Origin: Stappia sp.
GTDB taxonomy: Bacteria > Pseudomonadota > Alphaproteobacteria > Rhizobiales > Stappiaceae
DNA: 64,000 bases
Direction: 5' to 3'
Assembly: GCF_040110915.1 (NCBI RefSeq)
Contig: NZ_CP157793.1
Coordinates: 2,554,939 to 2,618,938, forward strand
Of this stretch, positions 36,462-45,381 are shown piece after piece. The notes under the pieces are model-generated. The model was not told where the DNA came from. It ran no database searches and saw only the letters and a list, made by a program, of their open reading frames with translations. The translations under genes were made by a program, and so were the position numbers. Position 1 is the first letter of the stretch; every line of letters starts with the position of its first letter.

Positions 36462-36955
36462 GCCTCGACACCAAGACGCTGTCCCAGATCGCCCCGGAGT
36501 TCTTTTCCGGTGCCATCGCCGACCAGGCCGCCGCCGAGGCGGTGTGCAACCGCCTCGCCGAAACCATGGCCGAACTCCTCAAGATCATCGAGGCGGAGAC
36601 GGAGCTGGTGCGCGCCGGCAAGCTGGAGGAGGCCGGGCTGCTGCAGCCGGAGAAGGCCAACCTCGTCAGCGTCTACATGCGCGGCATGACCTTCGTGCGC
36701 GACCAGACGGTGTCGCTCGGCAACCTCGCCCCGGCTTCCGTGGAGGACCTGAAACGCCGGCACGCGGAGTTCCAGCCCGTGCTGCGGATCAATCTCGCCG
36801 TGCTCGCCACCGCGCGCGAGGTGGCGGACAACCTGATGCGCAAGGTCGCCGAAGGCGCCGGGTCGCGCCGCGCGCCCACCACCTACGGCCCCGGCGGCAG
36901 CGCCCCGCGCGCCCCCACGCCCGCCGACGGCATCGCGGTCAACCGGGCGCTGTAA
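36458..36955 (+). CDS. FlgN-like flagellar export chaperone
   Basis: 165 aa, nearly all helical, with no signal peptide. A FlgN-type helical pair covers ETMAELLKIIEAETELVRAGKLEEAGLLQPEKANLV and the following FRPVLRINLAVLATAREVADNL-like segment at about 108-130. The C-terminal tail is Gly/Pro-rich. FlgN chaperones FlgK and FlgL. The position after flgI-flgJ is common for this gene in the class. Assigned from helix pattern and context rather than close identity. Confidence 0.75.
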   Translation: MSLDTKTLSQIAPEFFSGAIADQAAAEAVCNRLAETMAELLKIIEAETELVRAGKLEEAGLLQPEKANLVSVYMRGMTFVRDQTVSLGNLAPASVEDLKRRHAEFQPVLRINLAVLATAREVADNLMRKVAEGAGSRRAPTTYGPGGSAPRAPTPADGIAVNRAL

Positions 36956-37040
36956 AGCGACCCGCCCACGCCGACAGCCGCGGCTGACCGCAGAACACGC
37001 CCCACCGCATTTCCGATCGCCATTCCCGCTCGCCGCTTCA

Positions 37041-37089
37041 GCGCCGCCGTCCTTCGTCCCAGCGGACGGGGCGGCGGCGCAGGCGTTTT
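37041..37089 (+). terminator. probable terminator after the flgI operon
   Basis: A strong GC hairpin (left arm 37041-37052, right arm about 37064-37080 with a small bulge) is followed by GGCGTTTTCC. It lies in the 417-base gap 36956-37372. The rest of that gap becomes AT-rich near 37140-37300 with several TTAA half-sites, a plausible but unassigned promoter region for flaG. Confidence 0.5.
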
Positions 37090-37372
37090 CCCGCCCCCCT
37101 CCGGCACCAGAACAAATAAGCAACATACGCAGCCCGCCGAACGAATCGGGATCAAAACCGCCGGGGTTGAAATTCTAACGATTTCATTAACGCAGTATTC
37201 ACAGTTTTCGCGTAAGACTTCGTGATGGTCTTGCATGTCACCCGATTTTTCGACATGCGAATTCAAGCAGGCTGCTTCTCCGGAAAGCGGTTAATGTAGC
37301 AGCATGTCTGACGTTTCTCGAAAACGTCGCAGCCGGAGCGAAGTCACCGGCCATTCGCAACGGGAGAGGGTC

Positions 37373-37759
37373 ATGGATACGGGAGCAGTCAGGGTACCGG
37401 CGACGCCGACCGCGTCTCCCGCGGTACGCAGCCCCAGTCCGGCGGTCGAGCCGGCAACGCAGACGGATATTGCGCCTGCGAAAGCCGTCCAGCCATCCGA
37501 GGAGAGCGCCTTCGCCCGTCCGGCGGCGGAGAACGGCCCGGAAAGCGGCAACGAGACGCGCTCGGTGTCCTCGTCGAGCATCAAGCGCGAGGAATACCGC
37601 GACACGATCACGGATTCGCTGGTCTTTCGCGCCATCGACACCGAGACCGGCGAGGTGGTCCGCCAGATCCCGGAGGAGTCGCTGCTGCGCCTGCGCCGCG
37701 CCTTCGCGGAAACCACGCATCAGGACATGACCGGGCTCGGCGTCAACCGAAGCCTGTAG
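37373..37759 (+). CDS. flaG: FlaG-family flagellar protein
   Basis: 128 aa. A disordered Pro/Ser/Ala-rich N-terminal two thirds is followed by a C-terminal FlaG motif: DSLVFRAIDTETGEVVRQIPEESLLRLRRAF, matching the family pattern V-D-TGEVIRQIP-E. FlaG proteins affect filament length. The start at 37373 follows GGGAGAGGG with good spacing; the longer frame from 37304 is not supported. Confidence 0.82.
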   Translation: MDTGAVRVPATPTASPAVRSPSPAVEPATQTDIAPAKAVQPSEESAFARPAAENGPESGNETRSVSSSSIKREEYRDTITDSLVFRAIDTETGEVVRQIPEESLLRLRRAFAETTHQDMTGLGVNRSL

Positions 37760-37879
37760 CCCATTCGCGGGCGCGCCCCGCCCGGGGCCAAAACCGGCGG
37801 CCTGCCGGCCGCACGGCGCGTCCCGAGCGATCGCGAATCGGATAGTCTGCCCGTCCACGTTCAACGACACGGACGGCGC

Positions 37880-39700
37880 ATGGCCTCTTCCTCTCCGGCA
37901 CCCCTCGAAACGATGCGCAAGGCGCTCCTGCTGCAGCGCGATGGCAAGATCGCGCGCGCGCGAAGCCTTTACGAGAAGATCCTCAAGAAGGAACCCGGCA
38001 ACGTCGAGGCGACCAACCTGCTCGGCCTGTGCTTCCTGGAACAGGGCTATCCGAAACGGGCCCTGAACCTTTTGGAGCGGGCCGTGCGCCTTGCCCCCCA
38101 GGAAGCGCGCTACCGTCTCAATCTTCTCGACTGCCTGGAAAAGCTCGACGACCTGCCGGCCGTGCTGGCCGCGACGGAGGCCGCGCTGACCGAACTCGCC
38201 GACCCCGCCCCGGCCCTGCTGCATCGCCGTGCCCTGCTGTTGCGCCGCATGGGCCGCTTCGCCGAAGCGCTGCCCGCCTATGAGGCGGCGGTGCGGGCGG
38301 ACCCCGACAACGTCGAGACGCTGGTCGAGTTGGGACAGACGCTCAGTCTCGCGGAAAAATACGAGGAAGCGGTGCGCGTGTTCGAGTTCGCGCTGACGAG
38401 CGCGCCGGGTCATCGGCTCGCGATCCTCAGTCTCGCCGACGCCTTCAACCAGATCGACCGCGCCAGCGAGGCCCGCGATCTGCTGCGCGCCAGGGCCGAG
38501 GCGTTCAACCTCGAGCGCGACGCCGCCTATCATCTCTCTCTCGCCAACTCCTATTGGGGCAGCGGCGATTTCCGCCTCGCCCTGGAGGAAGCCGACCGGG
38601 CAATGGCGCTCGGCCTCGTCGGCGTCGACAGCCATATCGTGCGCGGCAAGGCGCTGCATGGTCTCGGGCGCTTCGCGGAGGCCGTCGAAGCCCTCGACAC
38701 GGCGCTCGCGCTCGACCCGCAGCGCCACAATGCGGCACTGAACCTCGGCTACTCCTGTCTCGCCGCCGGCGATCTGGAACGCGGCTGGGCGCTGGCCGAA
38801 CGCCGGGTGGAGGCGCGGCTCAAGGATATCCTGATCCGCCATTTCACGACGCCCGCCTGGCAGGGCGAGCCGCTGGCGGGCAAGACGCTGATGGTCTGGA
38901 ACGACCAGGGCATCGGCGATGTCTTGCGGTCAAGCTCGATGCTGGCCGAACTGGCCGAGCAGGCCGACAGGGTGATCCTGGAGTGCCCCTCCAAGCTCGT
39001 GCCCCTGCTCGCGCGAAACTTCCCGCAGATCGAGGTGCGCGTACGCCGGCACGATGCCCGCGGAAGGCCGGTCGGCGCGGAGGATTACGACGTTCAATCC
39101 TCGCTCGGCGCCCTGCCGATGTATCTGCGCCCGACGATCGACGCCTTTCCGCGCCACGAAAGCTATCTGACGGCCGATCCCCAGCGCGTGAGGGAGCTGC
39201 GCGCCCGCCCGCCTCTGAACGGACCTCGACCAAAGATCGGCCTGTCCTGGACGAGCGGCAAACAGACCACATTGCGCGCGCGCTCCTACCTCACGCTTGC
39301 CGATCTGCTGCCCCTGCTTCAGCTCGAGGGGGCGGAGTTCGTGCTGCTCGATTACACCGACCGAAGCGCCGAAATCGCCGAACTGCAGGCACAGACCCCC
39401 TTCACGCTACATCGCTGGGACGACCTCGACCTCTTCGACGATCTGGAAACCGCCGCCGCCCTGACCGCCTGCATGGATCTCGTCATCTCGGCCAATACGT
39501 CCGCCGCGGAACTCTCCGGCGCACTCGGCGTCCCCACATGGCGGTTCGGCCCGGTAACCGGCACGGTGCTGCTGGGCCAGGAAAACCCGCCCTGGCATCC
39601 CCGCACGCGCTACGTCCGCCTCGACCCCGAAGGCGCGGCCGCGGACATCGTTCCAACGCTCGCAGCCGATCTGCGCAGCTGGCTCGACGCAGGGGAATAG
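37880..39700 (+). CDS. TPR-glycosyltransferase, FlmG/FlbA-like, probable flagellin glycosyltransferase
   Basis: 606 aa, cytosolic. Residues about 10-290 are TPR units (ARSLYEKILKKEPGNVEATNLLGLCFLEQGY, GRFAEALPAYEAAVRADPDNVETLVELGQ, and others). About 310-600 is a GT-B-like half: KTLMVWNDQGIGDVLRSSS, PKIGLSWTSGKQ, MDLVISANTSAAELSGALGVPTWRFGP. This TPR plus glycosyltransferase layout is that of Caulobacter FlmG, which binds flagellins and transfers nonulosonic acid. The position between flagellar genes and a NeuB-containing sugar island supports the role. The exact sugar is not known. Confidence 0.8.
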   Translation: MASSSPAPLETMRKALLLQRDGKIARARSLYEKILKKEPGNVEATNLLGLCFLEQGYPKRALNLLERAVRLAPQEARYRLNLLDCLEKLDDLPAVLAATEAALTELADPAPALLHRRALLLRRMGRFAEALPAYEAAVRADPDNVETLVELGQTLSLAEKYEEAVRVFEFALTSAPGHRLAILSLADAFNQIDRASEARDLLRARAEAFNLERDAAYHLSLANSYWGSGDFRLALEEADRAMALGLVGVDSHIVRGKALHGLGRFAEAVEALDTALALDPQRHNAALNLGYSCLAAGDLERGWALAERRVEARLKDILIRHFTTPAWQGEPLAGKTLMVWNDQGIGDVLRSSSMLAELAEQADRVILECPSKLVPLLARNFPQIEVRVRRHDARGRPVGAEDYDVQSSLGALPMYLRPTIDAFPRHESYLTADPQRVRELRARPPLNGPRPKIGLSWTSGKQTTLRARSYLTLADLLPLLQLEGAEFVLLDYTDRSAEIAELQAQTPFTLHRWDDLDLFDDLETAAALTACMDLVISANTSAAELSGALGVPTWRFGPVTGTVLLGQENPPWHPRTRYVRLDPEGAAADIVPTLAADLRSWLDAGE

Positions 39701-39764
39701 CCGGCCGGTTCTTTTCTGCCAGCAGACAATCGCCGACCTTTGGCGCCACTCGCGGCGGTTGCCC

Positions 39765-40760
39765 TCAATTCGTCTCCGTCGTCGCCTTGAAACGATAAGG
39801 CGTTGGGGCATCGCCTGCCGGTTTCGCGTCCCGAGCCCAACGCTTGATCTGCTGCGCTATGTCAAGGCCAACCCGTTCGCCCCACGCCTCAAGAAGACGC
39901 CGATACACCGGCCCCGGACGGCCGCCGCCTATGGCCAGTCCGTCAAGCGACGTGACAGGCAACATGCAGAACGGCGTTCCGGTCATGAATGCTTCATCGG
40001 CCCCATGGACGTCGTAGGGCTCTATATCGCGTTCTTCAACATCCAGACCAAGCGCGGGACACAAGGATTCTATGATATAGTCTCTGCTGATCCCACGTAA
40101 GATATTATGCCCTCGAGGTGTAATGACCTTCTCATTCTTAACAATAAAAAAGTTGTCTCCAGTGCCCTCCGCTATAAACCCGCTGTCATCAAGAAGAAGA
40201 GCCCAATTTCTCTCGCCTGCGAACCTCGAGACTTGAATGTTGGCCATCATGTAGTGAAGGCGCGAACGATTTTTGATCTTGGGATCCAAGTACCGTGCCG
40301 GGATCACGCGTTGTGCCGGGATAGCCGCATTGATCCCATGCTCGAACAGCTCCCCCATCGACGCCACCGTCCAGCGCAGGGGAAAGTCCGCAATGATGAC
40401 ATTGGGCCCGTTGGGAATGGCGACCTCGTCTTGATAGATTCCCAACAGACCGCGGGTGATGTTGATCATCAACCGGTGTTCATCATCCGGTTGGAAGCAG
40501 TGGCGGTTGGCGTCGATCGTGTCCAGACACGCTTGCTCCAGCTTCTGGATCGACATAACCGGCGGAAATTCCAGGATTTTCAGCCCCGCATAGAGCCGTT
40601 CGAGGTGGGCACGCAGTTTGAATTGCACCCCGTTGAACGATCGGGTCATCTCGAAAACGGTATCGCCGAACATCAAGGCGGAATCGTAAATAGAGACCCG
40701 CGCTTCTGTTTCCGGAACGAACCGCCCGTTCCAGTAGACAACGCGTCCTTCGACAGTCAT
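39765..40760 (-). CDS. class IV aminotransferase (D-amino-acid/branched-chain type)
   Basis: 331 aa, fold type IV PLP enzyme. It opens VVYWNGRFVPETEARVSIYDSALMFGDTVFE, the family-typical start. Probable PLP lysine K163 in DPKIKNRSRLHYMMAN, and EGTGDNFFIVKNEKVITP with the downstream ILRGISRDYI are the expected cofactor-binding parts. Substrate unclear: D-amino acid, branched-chain or a sugar-linked substrate. The lower GC and position at the end of the minus-strand sugar genes suggest work in the same pathway. Start at 40760 (MTVEGRV) preferred over the six-codon extension. Confidence 0.82.
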   Translation of the reverse strand: MTVEGRVVYWNGRFVPETEARVSIYDSALMFGDTVFEMTRSFNGVQFKLRAHLERLYAGLKILEFPPVMSIQKLEQACLDTIDANRHCFQPDDEHRLMINITRGLLGIYQDEVAIPNGPNVIIADFPLRWTVASMGELFEHGINAAIPAQRVIPARYLDPKIKNRSRLHYMMANIQVSRFAGERNWALLLDDSGFIAEGTGDNFFIVKNEKVITPRGHNILRGISRDYIIESLCPALGLDVEERDIEPYDVHGADEAFMTGTPFCMLPVTSLDGLAIGGGRPGPVYRRLLEAWGERVGLDIAQQIKRWARDAKPAGDAPTPYRFKATTETN

Positions 40761-40869
40761 GTGGTCTCTCCTGGCCAACCGGCATAGTCATGGCGCTGCA
40801 CTCACCGCCAATCGCATTTTACGCAAGATATCAGAGCGAAGCCCTGTTTGGTGCCGACAGCGCACCGGC

Positions 40870-41643
40870 TCACGCCCGTCTGGGCGCAATCCCGGTCGAA
40901 ACGACGGAGGTCACCGCGGCACCGCTCTCCGCCTCCTCTGCGTGCGTCAGATCCCACCACCGGATGACGTCATGGACATCGAACATGGGGTTCTTGCAAT
41001 AGAGGCTTTCGTACAGACGTGCCATCAGCGCAAACTGCGGCTCGGTATTGACGTCGAGCACGATGTCTGGCCGACGGATTTCCAAAGGACAAGGCGGCGA
41101 CATAACGTGAAACCGGTCCGGGTTTTCGTAGAGAAACGTGTGTGGATGCTCCCGATTACGAGCATCCACCGTCAGATCCCGCACCTGTTTCAGGACATGG
41201 ATGTCCAACACTTCGCATCCGATGCCATCCACGAAGCCATTATCGAGAAAATCAGGATAGCTCGATGTAAAATGGTTTTCAGACAATAGGTGGTAATCAA
41301 TCGTCATGTCGATCACCCAAGGCTCCGGGCATGGGTTATCGCCCGGAACACGAACGATTGTGTCAATCCCGAAAGCGTGCGCTGCCAGAAGATAGCGCTC
41401 CACAAGGTCCTCGTCCGGTCCGCGAAACACCGGCACCCCGTGACGCACGCCAAGCTCATGAAGGGGAGCATCTTGCGGGAGGTCCGGAATCGCCAGCACC
41501 ACCAGGTCGGGCCGCTTCGCCCGCTTTACACGCTCCAGAACACGGCCGACGAGAGCTTCTCCGGCAAGGGGGCGCAGGGATTTGCCCGGCAGACGAACGG
41601 ACCCCATTCTGGCCTGGACGATAAGACCGATGCGTCCACTCAT
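40870..41643 (-). CDS. SpsF-like nucleotidyltransferase/glycosyltransferase
   Basis: 257 aa. The GT-A-type N-terminus IGLIVQARMGSVRLPGKSLRPLAG is the nucleotide-binding loop of CMP-sugar synthetases of the SpsF/KdsB/NeuA kind; DTIVRVPGDNPCPEPWVID carries the metal-binding acidic residue. In a cluster with a NeuB-like synthase it is the natural candidate for activating the acidic sugar with CMP, though SpsF homologues are poorly characterised. The start at 41643 has GAGGGG upstream; a TTG two codons earlier is less likely. Confidence 0.8.
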   Translation of the reverse strand: MSGRIGLIVQARMGSVRLPGKSLRPLAGEALVGRVLERVKRAKRPDLVVLAIPDLPQDAPLHELGVRHGVPVFRGPDEDLVERYLLAAHAFGIDTIVRVPGDNPCPEPWVIDMTIDYHLLSENHFTSSYPDFLDNGFVDGIGCEVLDIHVLKQVRDLTVDARNREHPHTFLYENPDRFHVMSPPCPLEIRRPDIVLDVNTEPQFALMARLYESLYCKNPMFDVHDVIRWWDLTHAEEAESGAAVTSVVSTGIAPRRA

Positions 41644-41655
41644 GAGCAAAACCCC

Positions 41656-42342
41656 TCAAGTCCGAACAATGCCGAACCCATGGCAAAGCGGCGCGCCACC
41701 ATAGACACTGTCCTCTTCAACGCACCAGTAATTCAGATCGATATGGTCCTGTAGGCGACTGCGGAGTGTTGCCGGGCTGTCCAGGACATCCTGCCCGACC
41801 CAAGTGTCGCTGGGCGGGAAGGGGAGCGTTACGAGAACCCGCCCCCTTGTCGATGCCAATCCGCAAACACGACTCAGAAAGGCATCCAGCGAATGCTGAA
41901 CATACCAAAGAACACCGCGCACCACGACCAGGTCGAAATCTTGAGGAAGATCGCCTAACCGATTCGCAAGCAAATCTGCAACTCGGAAAGAAACTGACGG
42001 AAACATGTCCTGGGCTTTGCGAATGCAAGTCTGAGAGATGTCCAGCCCGACCACGCGAGGCGCTTTTCCGTCCGGCGTCACAAGTTCAGAATACAATCTC
42101 TGCGTAAAGTAACCGAGGCCACAGCCTACATCGCAAATCGATGCATAGTGATGACGCTGCAAGATCGCGATGTCGATGTTGGAAATCGTGTCATACGCAG
42201 TCTTGTCCTGGTGCCACGGCACTTCGGTGCTGTTCTGATACATGCCCTCAAAATCGCCGACAAAACGTCCGTTCCTGAAGACATAGTCGTGATAGTCGCG
42301 GGACGGGGGAGCGGTGCCGCGCTCCTCATCGTAGCTGGTCAT
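41656..42342 (-). CDS. SAM-dependent methyltransferase
   Basis: 228 aa class I methyltransferase. SAM-binding motif I is ICDVGCGLGYFTQRL, followed by VVGLDISQTCIRKAQ (acidic ribose-binding loop) and FDLVVVRGVLWYVQHSLDAFL (motif IV/V). Lies 12 bases upstream of the SpsF-like gene, so the two are probably cotranscribed. Likely modifies a sugar in this island; the acceptor is unknown. GC content is lower than the flagellar genes. Confidence 0.82.
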   Translation of the reverse strand: MTSYDEERGTAPPSRDYHDYVFRNGRFVGDFEGMYQNSTEVPWHQDKTAYDTISNIDIAILQRHHYASICDVGCGLGYFTQRLYSELVTPDGKAPRVVGLDISQTCIRKAQDMFPSVSFRVADLLANRLGDLPQDFDLVVVRGVLWYVQHSLDAFLSRVCGLASTRGRVLVTLPFPPSDTWVGQDVLDSPATLRSRLQDHIDLNYWCVEEDSVYGGAPLCHGFGIVRT

Positions 42343-42542
42343 CGTCCTGGTCCGTCACCGCGTTGATGCCGCGCATGTCCACCGCAGCCTCCACCTTCGC
42401 TCCGCCGCGTAGCTCGGAACACCCGGCCGCAACAGATACAGAGCGTCGACACGGCGATTCCAAATCCGGCTTCTCGGATTTGACCATTGCACGATTCGAT
42501 GCAAACTCCACGCTCCCTTCCTGAAAGCGGTGCCGCCCTGAC

Positions 42543-43292
42543 ATGTATCATCAGTTTTCCGTCACTGGTCTCTCGGTCATCGTCACGGGCGCGGCTCGCG
42601 GCAACGGACGCGCGATTGCCGACGGTTTTCGAACCGCGGGTGCGCGCGTGTTTGCAGTCGACAAGCTGCAGGAGCCCTTGTCCGAGATTTCATCAGACCC
42701 GAACGTCGTCACCGATGTGGCGGATCTCCGTCAACCGGAGAGCACCGATCGCATCGTCAAGGAAGCACTGAAGGCGTTTGAGCGCATCGATGTCCTCGTC
42801 AACAACGCCGGAGTCAGCCTGTCCGCGCCATCTCCCTATGCCGACTCGGTCTGGGAAGAGACGATCGCGGTCAATCTTAGCGCCCCCTTCAGGCTCGCGC
42901 GTGCAATCGCGCCGATCATGGCGGATCACGGCGGAGGGTCCATCATCAACATCACCAGCCTGGGGGCGATGCGAGGCTTCCCGGACAACCCCTCTTATCA
43001 GGCTGCCAAGGCAGGCCTTGGCCAGCTGACACGAGCGCTCGCGCGCGATTACGGCAATCGAAATGTGCGCGCGAATAACCTGTGTCCAGGTTACATTCAC
43101 ACCGACATGACGGCCCGCAGCCACGCAGATCCCGCGTCGCATGCCGACCGACTGGGGCGCATGATGCTGCCGCGTTGGGGCGAGCCGGCTGATCTGGTTG
43201 GCCCGTGCCTGTTTCTCGCCTCGCCCGCCTCGTCATACGTCACGGGTATCGACTTGCCAGTGGACGGCGGCTGGCTTGCAAAGGGCCTATAG
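42543..43292 (+). CDS. short-chain dehydrogenase/reductase
   Basis: 249 aa classical SDR: cofactor motif VTGAARGNGRAIA, NNAG, catalytic Ser in INITSLG and YQAAK (Tyr-xxx-Lys), then LCPGYIHTDM and a C-terminal ITGID-like segment VTGIDLPVDGGW. The only plus-strand gene in the sugar island; it overlaps the end of the pyruvyltransferase-like gene by six bases tail to tail. Could reduce a keto-sugar; substrate unknown. Confidence 0.88.
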   Translation: MYHQFSVTGLSVIVTGAARGNGRAIADGFRTAGARVFAVDKLQEPLSEISSDPNVVTDVADLRQPESTDRIVKEALKAFERIDVLVNNAGVSLSAPSPYADSVWEETIAVNLSAPFRLARAIAPIMADHGGGSIINITSLGAMRGFPDNPSYQAAKAGLGQLTRALARDYGNRNVRANNLCPGYIHTDMTARSHADPASHADRLGRMMLPRWGEPADLVGPCLFLASPASSYVTGIDLPVDGGWLAKGL

Positions 43293-44444
43293 CCGGGTGT
43301 CGAGCCAATTCGCAACGTCCACGTGAAATGCACGCAAACGCTCTCGCTCGCGCGCCACGGCAGCACGCTGACGCGCGACGATGGCAACGCTCTCACCAAG
43401 ATCAGTCTCTACGAGCTCAAAGGCCCGCGCAACGTTGGCACGAGACGCAGAGCGCACCACGCGCTCAGGCATGGCCAGCCCCTCGAACAGACCCGCGATC
43501 TTGTGATGTGTAGAAATGCCAATGGTCGGCGTACCGAACCCGATCGATGTCAAGTTGGCATGAAAGCGCATGGCAAGCACGGCATCCGCGCCTCGGTAGA
43601 GATCAATGACGCTCCCCCAGTTTGGATCTCCCGATACGTAGGGCGCCACGCCAACCCGCGTGCGGCGGTGGTGGTCATCCAACTTGGCCATGACGCCGGC
43701 GATGATCGTCAGGTCCGAGTGAATATGCGGCGTCAGAACGACCCCCAGATCTGGGTGACGCGTGAGCAGTCGGTCGATGCCGTCTGCGAGCGTCGCCTGA
43801 AATTCCACCTGCTTGTCTTCATGAGACACTCCGTCGAAACGGATATCGGGCATGTCACCCGCAAGATTGACGCACAGTAACCGTGCCGTAGTCGGTCGCT
43901 CCGGGTGGCGCCAGGATCCGGGATCTGCGAACATCCCACCGTCTGGGATAACGGTCATTTCCGCAGCATAGCGCCGACCGACGTGCTCGGCGATCAGCGA
44001 AGCGGACCCGTCATTGCGCAATGACCATCGCATCCCCTTGCACTGCAATCCTGCATCCAGAAACGCCCGAAACCGATCCATTGCCTCCGGCACAACACCG
44101 CGCGTGGCATCAACGCCAACTCCATAAAAAACCGCAGGCACCCGAAGACGGGATAGATAACCAGGCGCCATGTCCAGGCACGTTCCGCATTGCGTGTCGC
44201 AGCGCCAAGTCTGAAAGGTGCTGTCACCGCCGAAAAGAACCAGATCGAATGTATTCGCGTAATCGACGAAATCATCGTCGAAGACCCTCCGGCGCCAGTG
44301 AATGAACTCCCGAATCTCGAGTCGCGTGTAGCGAATATCAAACGGCCAATCCTCCGCGCGCATGCGGTACGCGCCATCGTGCATGGCGTTGTCGCCGAGA
44401 TTGCCGACGAAGGAGGCCAGGTGCAGCACGTTCAAGGTGCGCAT
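43287..44444 (-). CDS. polysaccharide pyruvyltransferase family protein
   Basis: 385 aa. N-terminal Rossmann-like half with NLGDNAMHDGAYRM and DLVLFGGDSTFQTW, C-terminal half with VIDLYRGADAVLAMRFHANLTSIGFGTPTIGI. These match the CsaB/WcaK polysaccharide pyruvyltransferase family, whose members add ketal pyruvate or act as other glycan transferases. Probably cytosolic, modifying a surface sugar. Same strand as neuB and 61 bases downstream of it. Confidence 0.8.
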   Translation of the reverse strand: MRTLNVLHLASFVGNLGDNAMHDGAYRMRAEDWPFDIRYTRLEIREFIHWRRRVFDDDFVDYANTFDLVLFGGDSTFQTWRCDTQCGTCLDMAPGYLSRLRVPAVFYGVGVDATRGVVPEAMDRFRAFLDAGLQCKGMRWSLRNDGSASLIAEHVGRRYAAEMTVIPDGGMFADPGSWRHPERPTTARLLCVNLAGDMPDIRFDGVSHEDKQVEFQATLADGIDRLLTRHPDLGVVLTPHIHSDLTIIAGVMAKLDDHHRRTRVGVAPYVSGDPNWGSVIDLYRGADAVLAMRFHANLTSIGFGTPTIGISTHHKIAGLFEGLAMPERVVRSASRANVARAFELVETDLGESVAIVARQRAAVARERERLRAFHVDVANWLDTRL

Positions 44445-44505
44445 GGCGGGCCCTCGATAGCGCCGGACGAGCCGATGCCCGACAGCCGATGTCCGGGAGC
44501 GGTCC

Positions 44506-45381
44506 TCACACCCGCTGCGCCTCGAGCGTGTCCTTGCGACGCAGCTTCTCGATCACCGGCTTCTCGCGCTCGTGGATCCGGATCTTGCCATCGCCGCGCG
44601 CCATTTCGGCGAGGCGAATGCCGGCGATCATCTCCGTCATCTGCGCCACATCGATGGAGGCCGCCTGATCCGAGCCCCACATGCTGCGATCGAGCGTGAA
44701 GTGACGCTCGACAGACACCGCGCCATAGGCGATCGAGAGAATGCTCGGCAAGACTCCTTCCTCGTGGCCAGAATAACCGATCTTGAGGTGGGGAAAGCGC
44801 TCGCGCAGCGTCGAGATGCCGGCGAGATTGATCTCCTCCGGCGCCGTGGGATAGGTCGAGGTGCAGTGATAGAGACAGGCGATCTCGCCGCCCGCGCCCT
44901 CGATCGTCTCCACCGCGGCACGCACCATGGTCAGGTCGCACATGCCGGTCGACACCAGCAGCGGCACGCGTCTGCGCGCCGCATGGATCAGCAACTCCCG
45001 GTCGGTGACGGACGCCGAGGCGATCTTCAGATAGGGCACGTCGAGGTCGACGAGAAAGTCGACGGAGGCCTCGTCCCAGGGCGAGGCATACCAGGTGATG
45101 CCAAGGTCGGCGCACAGCGCGGCGATGCGCTCGTAATCCGCCCGCCCGAACTCCAGCCCGTGCTTGAGATCGCCATTGGTCTCGCCGAGCGGCGACTTGC
45201 GCGGCCGGGCGAGCTCCTCAGGCGTATAGACGACGTCGACGGTGCGCTTCTGGAACTTAACCGCGTCGCACCCGGCGCGATGCGCGGCCCGGACCATCTC
45301 AAGCGCCAGATCCAGGCTGCCGTTGTGGTTGATGCCGATTTCGGCAACGACCGTGCAGCGGTCAAAGGTAAACAGGGTCAT
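44506..45381 (-). CDS. neuB: NeuB-family nonulosonic acid synthase lacking the SAF domain
   Basis: 291 aa TIM-barrel synthase that condenses phosphoenolpyruvate with a C6 sugar to make a sialic-acid-like C9 sugar. Family motifs: VAEIGINHNGSLDLALEMV, CDAVKFQKRTVD, LKIASASVTDRELL, STGMCDLTMV, CLYHCTSTYPTAPEEINL, IGYSGHEEGV, and VSVERHFTLDRSMWGSDQAAS. Typical NeuB/PseI/LegI enzymes run to about 340-350 residues with a C-terminal SAF (antifreeze-like) domain; this protein stops right after the barrel. First gene of the minus-strand sugar genes. Confidence 0.85.
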   Translation of the reverse strand: MTLFTFDRCTVVAEIGINHNGSLDLALEMVRAAHRAGCDAVKFQKRTVDVVYTPEELARPRKSPLGETNGDLKHGLEFGRADYERIAALCADLGITWYASPWDEASVDFLVDLDVPYLKIASASVTDRELLIHAARRRVPLLVSTGMCDLTMVRAAVETIEGAGGEIACLYHCTSTYPTAPEEINLAGISTLRERFPHLKIGYSGHEEGVLPSILSIAYGAVSVERHFTLDRSMWGSDQAASIDVAQMTEMIAGIRLAEMARGDGKIRIHEREKPVIEKLRRKDTLEAQRV

